Positions 6,351-7,090 of a stretch of DNA of 7,090 nucleotides are shown piece by piece. Under the pieces are notes generated by a model that had not been told where the DNA came from, did not search any database, and was given only the letters and a program-made list of their open reading frames with translations. The stretch comes from Ga0077554 sp046590885 (GTDB lineage: Bacteria; Pseudomonadota; Gammaproteobacteria; Ga0077554; Ga007554). The translations under genes and the position numbers were made by a program. The DNA is taken from NCBI GenBank assembly GCA_046590885.1, contig JBKJTS010000150.1, positions 1-7,090 of the forward strand. Reading direction: 5' to 3'. Every line of letters begins with the position of its first letter. Position 1 is the first letter of the stretch.

Positions 6351-6959
6351 TCATGGTTCGCTGATCTCCAGTGCGGTGATTTCCGAGCCAAGCTGTGAAC
6401 CCTTCGTGAAACGGAACGTGAACTGCTCGTTCCTGCGGCGGTAAAGGTGGATCTCCTCGATGGGAGAAGCAGAGGTCACTTGCCCGGTAAAATCCCGTTG
6501 TGCCATTTCGCTAACATAGAATGCGACGACCTGTCCAAACTCAGCGCGTGCCTGGTAGGCAACCGTTCTTTTCTGTCCGGCGTGGCTGTTATAGGCGACG
6601 CGCACCATGCCAGGGAAGCGCGGAATGTCCGCCAGATCCTGACCACCCACGTCCTGCGCAGGCAAAGCTGCGCCAGGGATCAGGCCCTCGATCTGGCGCG
6701 CCAGCTCGGGCGCGGATTCGGCGACCTTGTCCGTGACTGTCGGCAATGTCTCCTGCGCTTTGCGCATGGTCTCGGTCGCGAGCTGCTCGCCGCTGGCCAG
6801 CCAGCGCGGCAGATGGTCGGAGACAAGACCAAACACGGCCACTCCTGCCCACACTAGCAGCACCAGCATCACAACGAACCCGATGCCGCTCGCGACGAAA
6901 ATGTCTTTCATGGATCTACGCTCCGAGAGTAGTTTTATCAGCCAGAAATATTTGCTCAT
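6351..6959 (-). CDS. Membrane-anchored protein of unknown function, up to 202 aa
   Basis: I do not recognise the family. One strong hydrophobic segment (about residues 20-45, IFVASGIGFVVMLVLLVWAG onward) would anchor the N-terminus in the inner membrane. It is followed by an Ala/Glu/Thr-rich, probably helical stretch (about 55-93, including ATETMRKAQETLPTVTDKV), a Gly/Pro-rich hinge (94-111), and a C-terminal alpha/beta-looking domain (about 112-200) starting IPRFPGMVRVAY and including FGQVVAFYVSEMAQRDF and EEIHLYRRRNEQFTFRF. Two starts are possible. ATG at 6959 overlaps the upstream gene's stop by ATGA. ATG at 6911 has GGAG (6921-6924) nine bases away and places the membrane segment almost at the N-terminus (MKDIFVASG). 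The gene is markedly GC-rich in its middle part. It lies between a truncated unknown gene and the amphi-Trp gene, likely in one transcript. Confidence 0.8.
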   Translation of the reverse strand: MSKYFWLIKLLSERRSMKDIFVASGIGFVVMLVLLVWAGVAVFGLVSDHLPRWLASGEQLATETMRKAQETLPTVTDKVAESAPELARQIEGLIPGAALPAQDVGGQDLADIPRFPGMVRVAYNSHAGQKRTVAYQARAEFGQVVAFYVSEMAQRDFTGQVTSASPIEEIHLYRRRNEQFTFRFTKGSQLGSEITALEISEP

Positions 6960-7090
6960 GCCCCCCGGACCATCGCCATGACGCTGCCCATATCGAGCGT
7001 GCCCGCTTTCTGCTGAATTTGCGGCAGGTATTGCGTCTGCATCTGTTTGGCGGAAACCAACAGGTTCTGAAACGAGTCTTTCAGCAGGGC
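6956..7090 (-). CDS. C-terminal 44 residues of an unknown protein, cut by window edge
   Basis: On the minus strand the frame is open from the right edge to a TGA at 6956-6958. It encodes a Gln-rich, probably helical end that includes SFQNLLVSAKQMQTQYLPQI and finishes GSVMAMVRGA. The TGA overlaps the ATG at 6959 of the next gene (ATGA), a typical co-translated junction, which supports this being a real gene rather than a chance frame. There is too little to assign a family. Confidence 0.6.
   Translation of the reverse strand, partial: ALLKDSFQNLLVSAKQMQTQYLPQIQQKAGTLDMGSVMAMVRGA

Noticed and set aside
6447..6857. Plus-strand open frame of 136 codons opposite the membrane-anchored gene
   Set aside because: The minus-strand frame has a clear membrane anchor, a good ribosome-binding site option and an ATGA junction with its neighbour. 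The plus-strand frame has none of these and arises from high GC content.
1..7090. CRISPR array, tRNA/rRNA, transposase, phage or defence genes
   Set aside because: I looked on both strands and saw no regularly spaced direct repeats, no tRNA-like cloverleaf with a CCA end, and no mobile-element or defence-protein motifs in any plausible reading frame.

Overview
The window looks like an ordinary chromosomal stretch of a proteobacterium, most likely a gammaproteobacterium. The main evidence is trxB divergent from ftsK, with lolA downstream of ftsK. This arrangement (trxB / ftsK - lolA) is a well-known conserved neighbourhood in gammaproteobacteria such as Pseudomonas and E. coli. The FtsK, LolA and TrxB protein motifs are of that type too. 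Genus or species cannot be read from the sequence.

Layout, left to right. (a) Positions 1-997, minus strand: a pyridoxamine-phosphate-oxidase-fold flavoprotein (458-997), followed 37 bases later by the N-terminal 140 codons of a COG3146 (FemAB/GNAT-like) protein that runs off the left edge. (b) Positions 998-1210: a short intergenic spacer holding a roughly 100-base imperfect-palindromic repeat. (c) Positions 1211-2176, minus: trxB, thioredoxin reductase. (d) Positions 2177-2635: a 459-base divergent spacer. It holds a second copy and a fragment of the same repeat, a perfect 16-base palindrome, and a TATAAT box just before ftsK. (e) Positions 2636-6020, plus: a compact operon of ftsK (TTG start), a DUF1232/YkvA-type membrane protein, and lolA. 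The gaps are 23 bases and then a 4-base ATGA overlap. (f) Positions 6054-7090, minus, convergent with lolA: a small amphi-Trp domain protein, a membrane-anchored protein of unknown function, and the 3' end of another unknown gene that overlaps it by ATGA.

The recognised genes are housekeeping: septum-coupled chromosome segregation (FtsK), lipoprotein traffic to the outer membrane (LolA), and thiol redox balance (TrxB). The less characterised parts are the DUF1232 gene placed between ftsK and lolA, the repeat family on both sides of trxB, and the GC-rich three-gene set at the right end, where the usual gammaproteobacterial neighbour rarA would be expected after lolA.

I see no RNA gene, CRISPR array, transposase, phage gene or defence cassette. 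I do not see convincing evidence of a new multi-gene system; the right-end cluster is the best candidate for something undescribed, and the evidence for it is modest.
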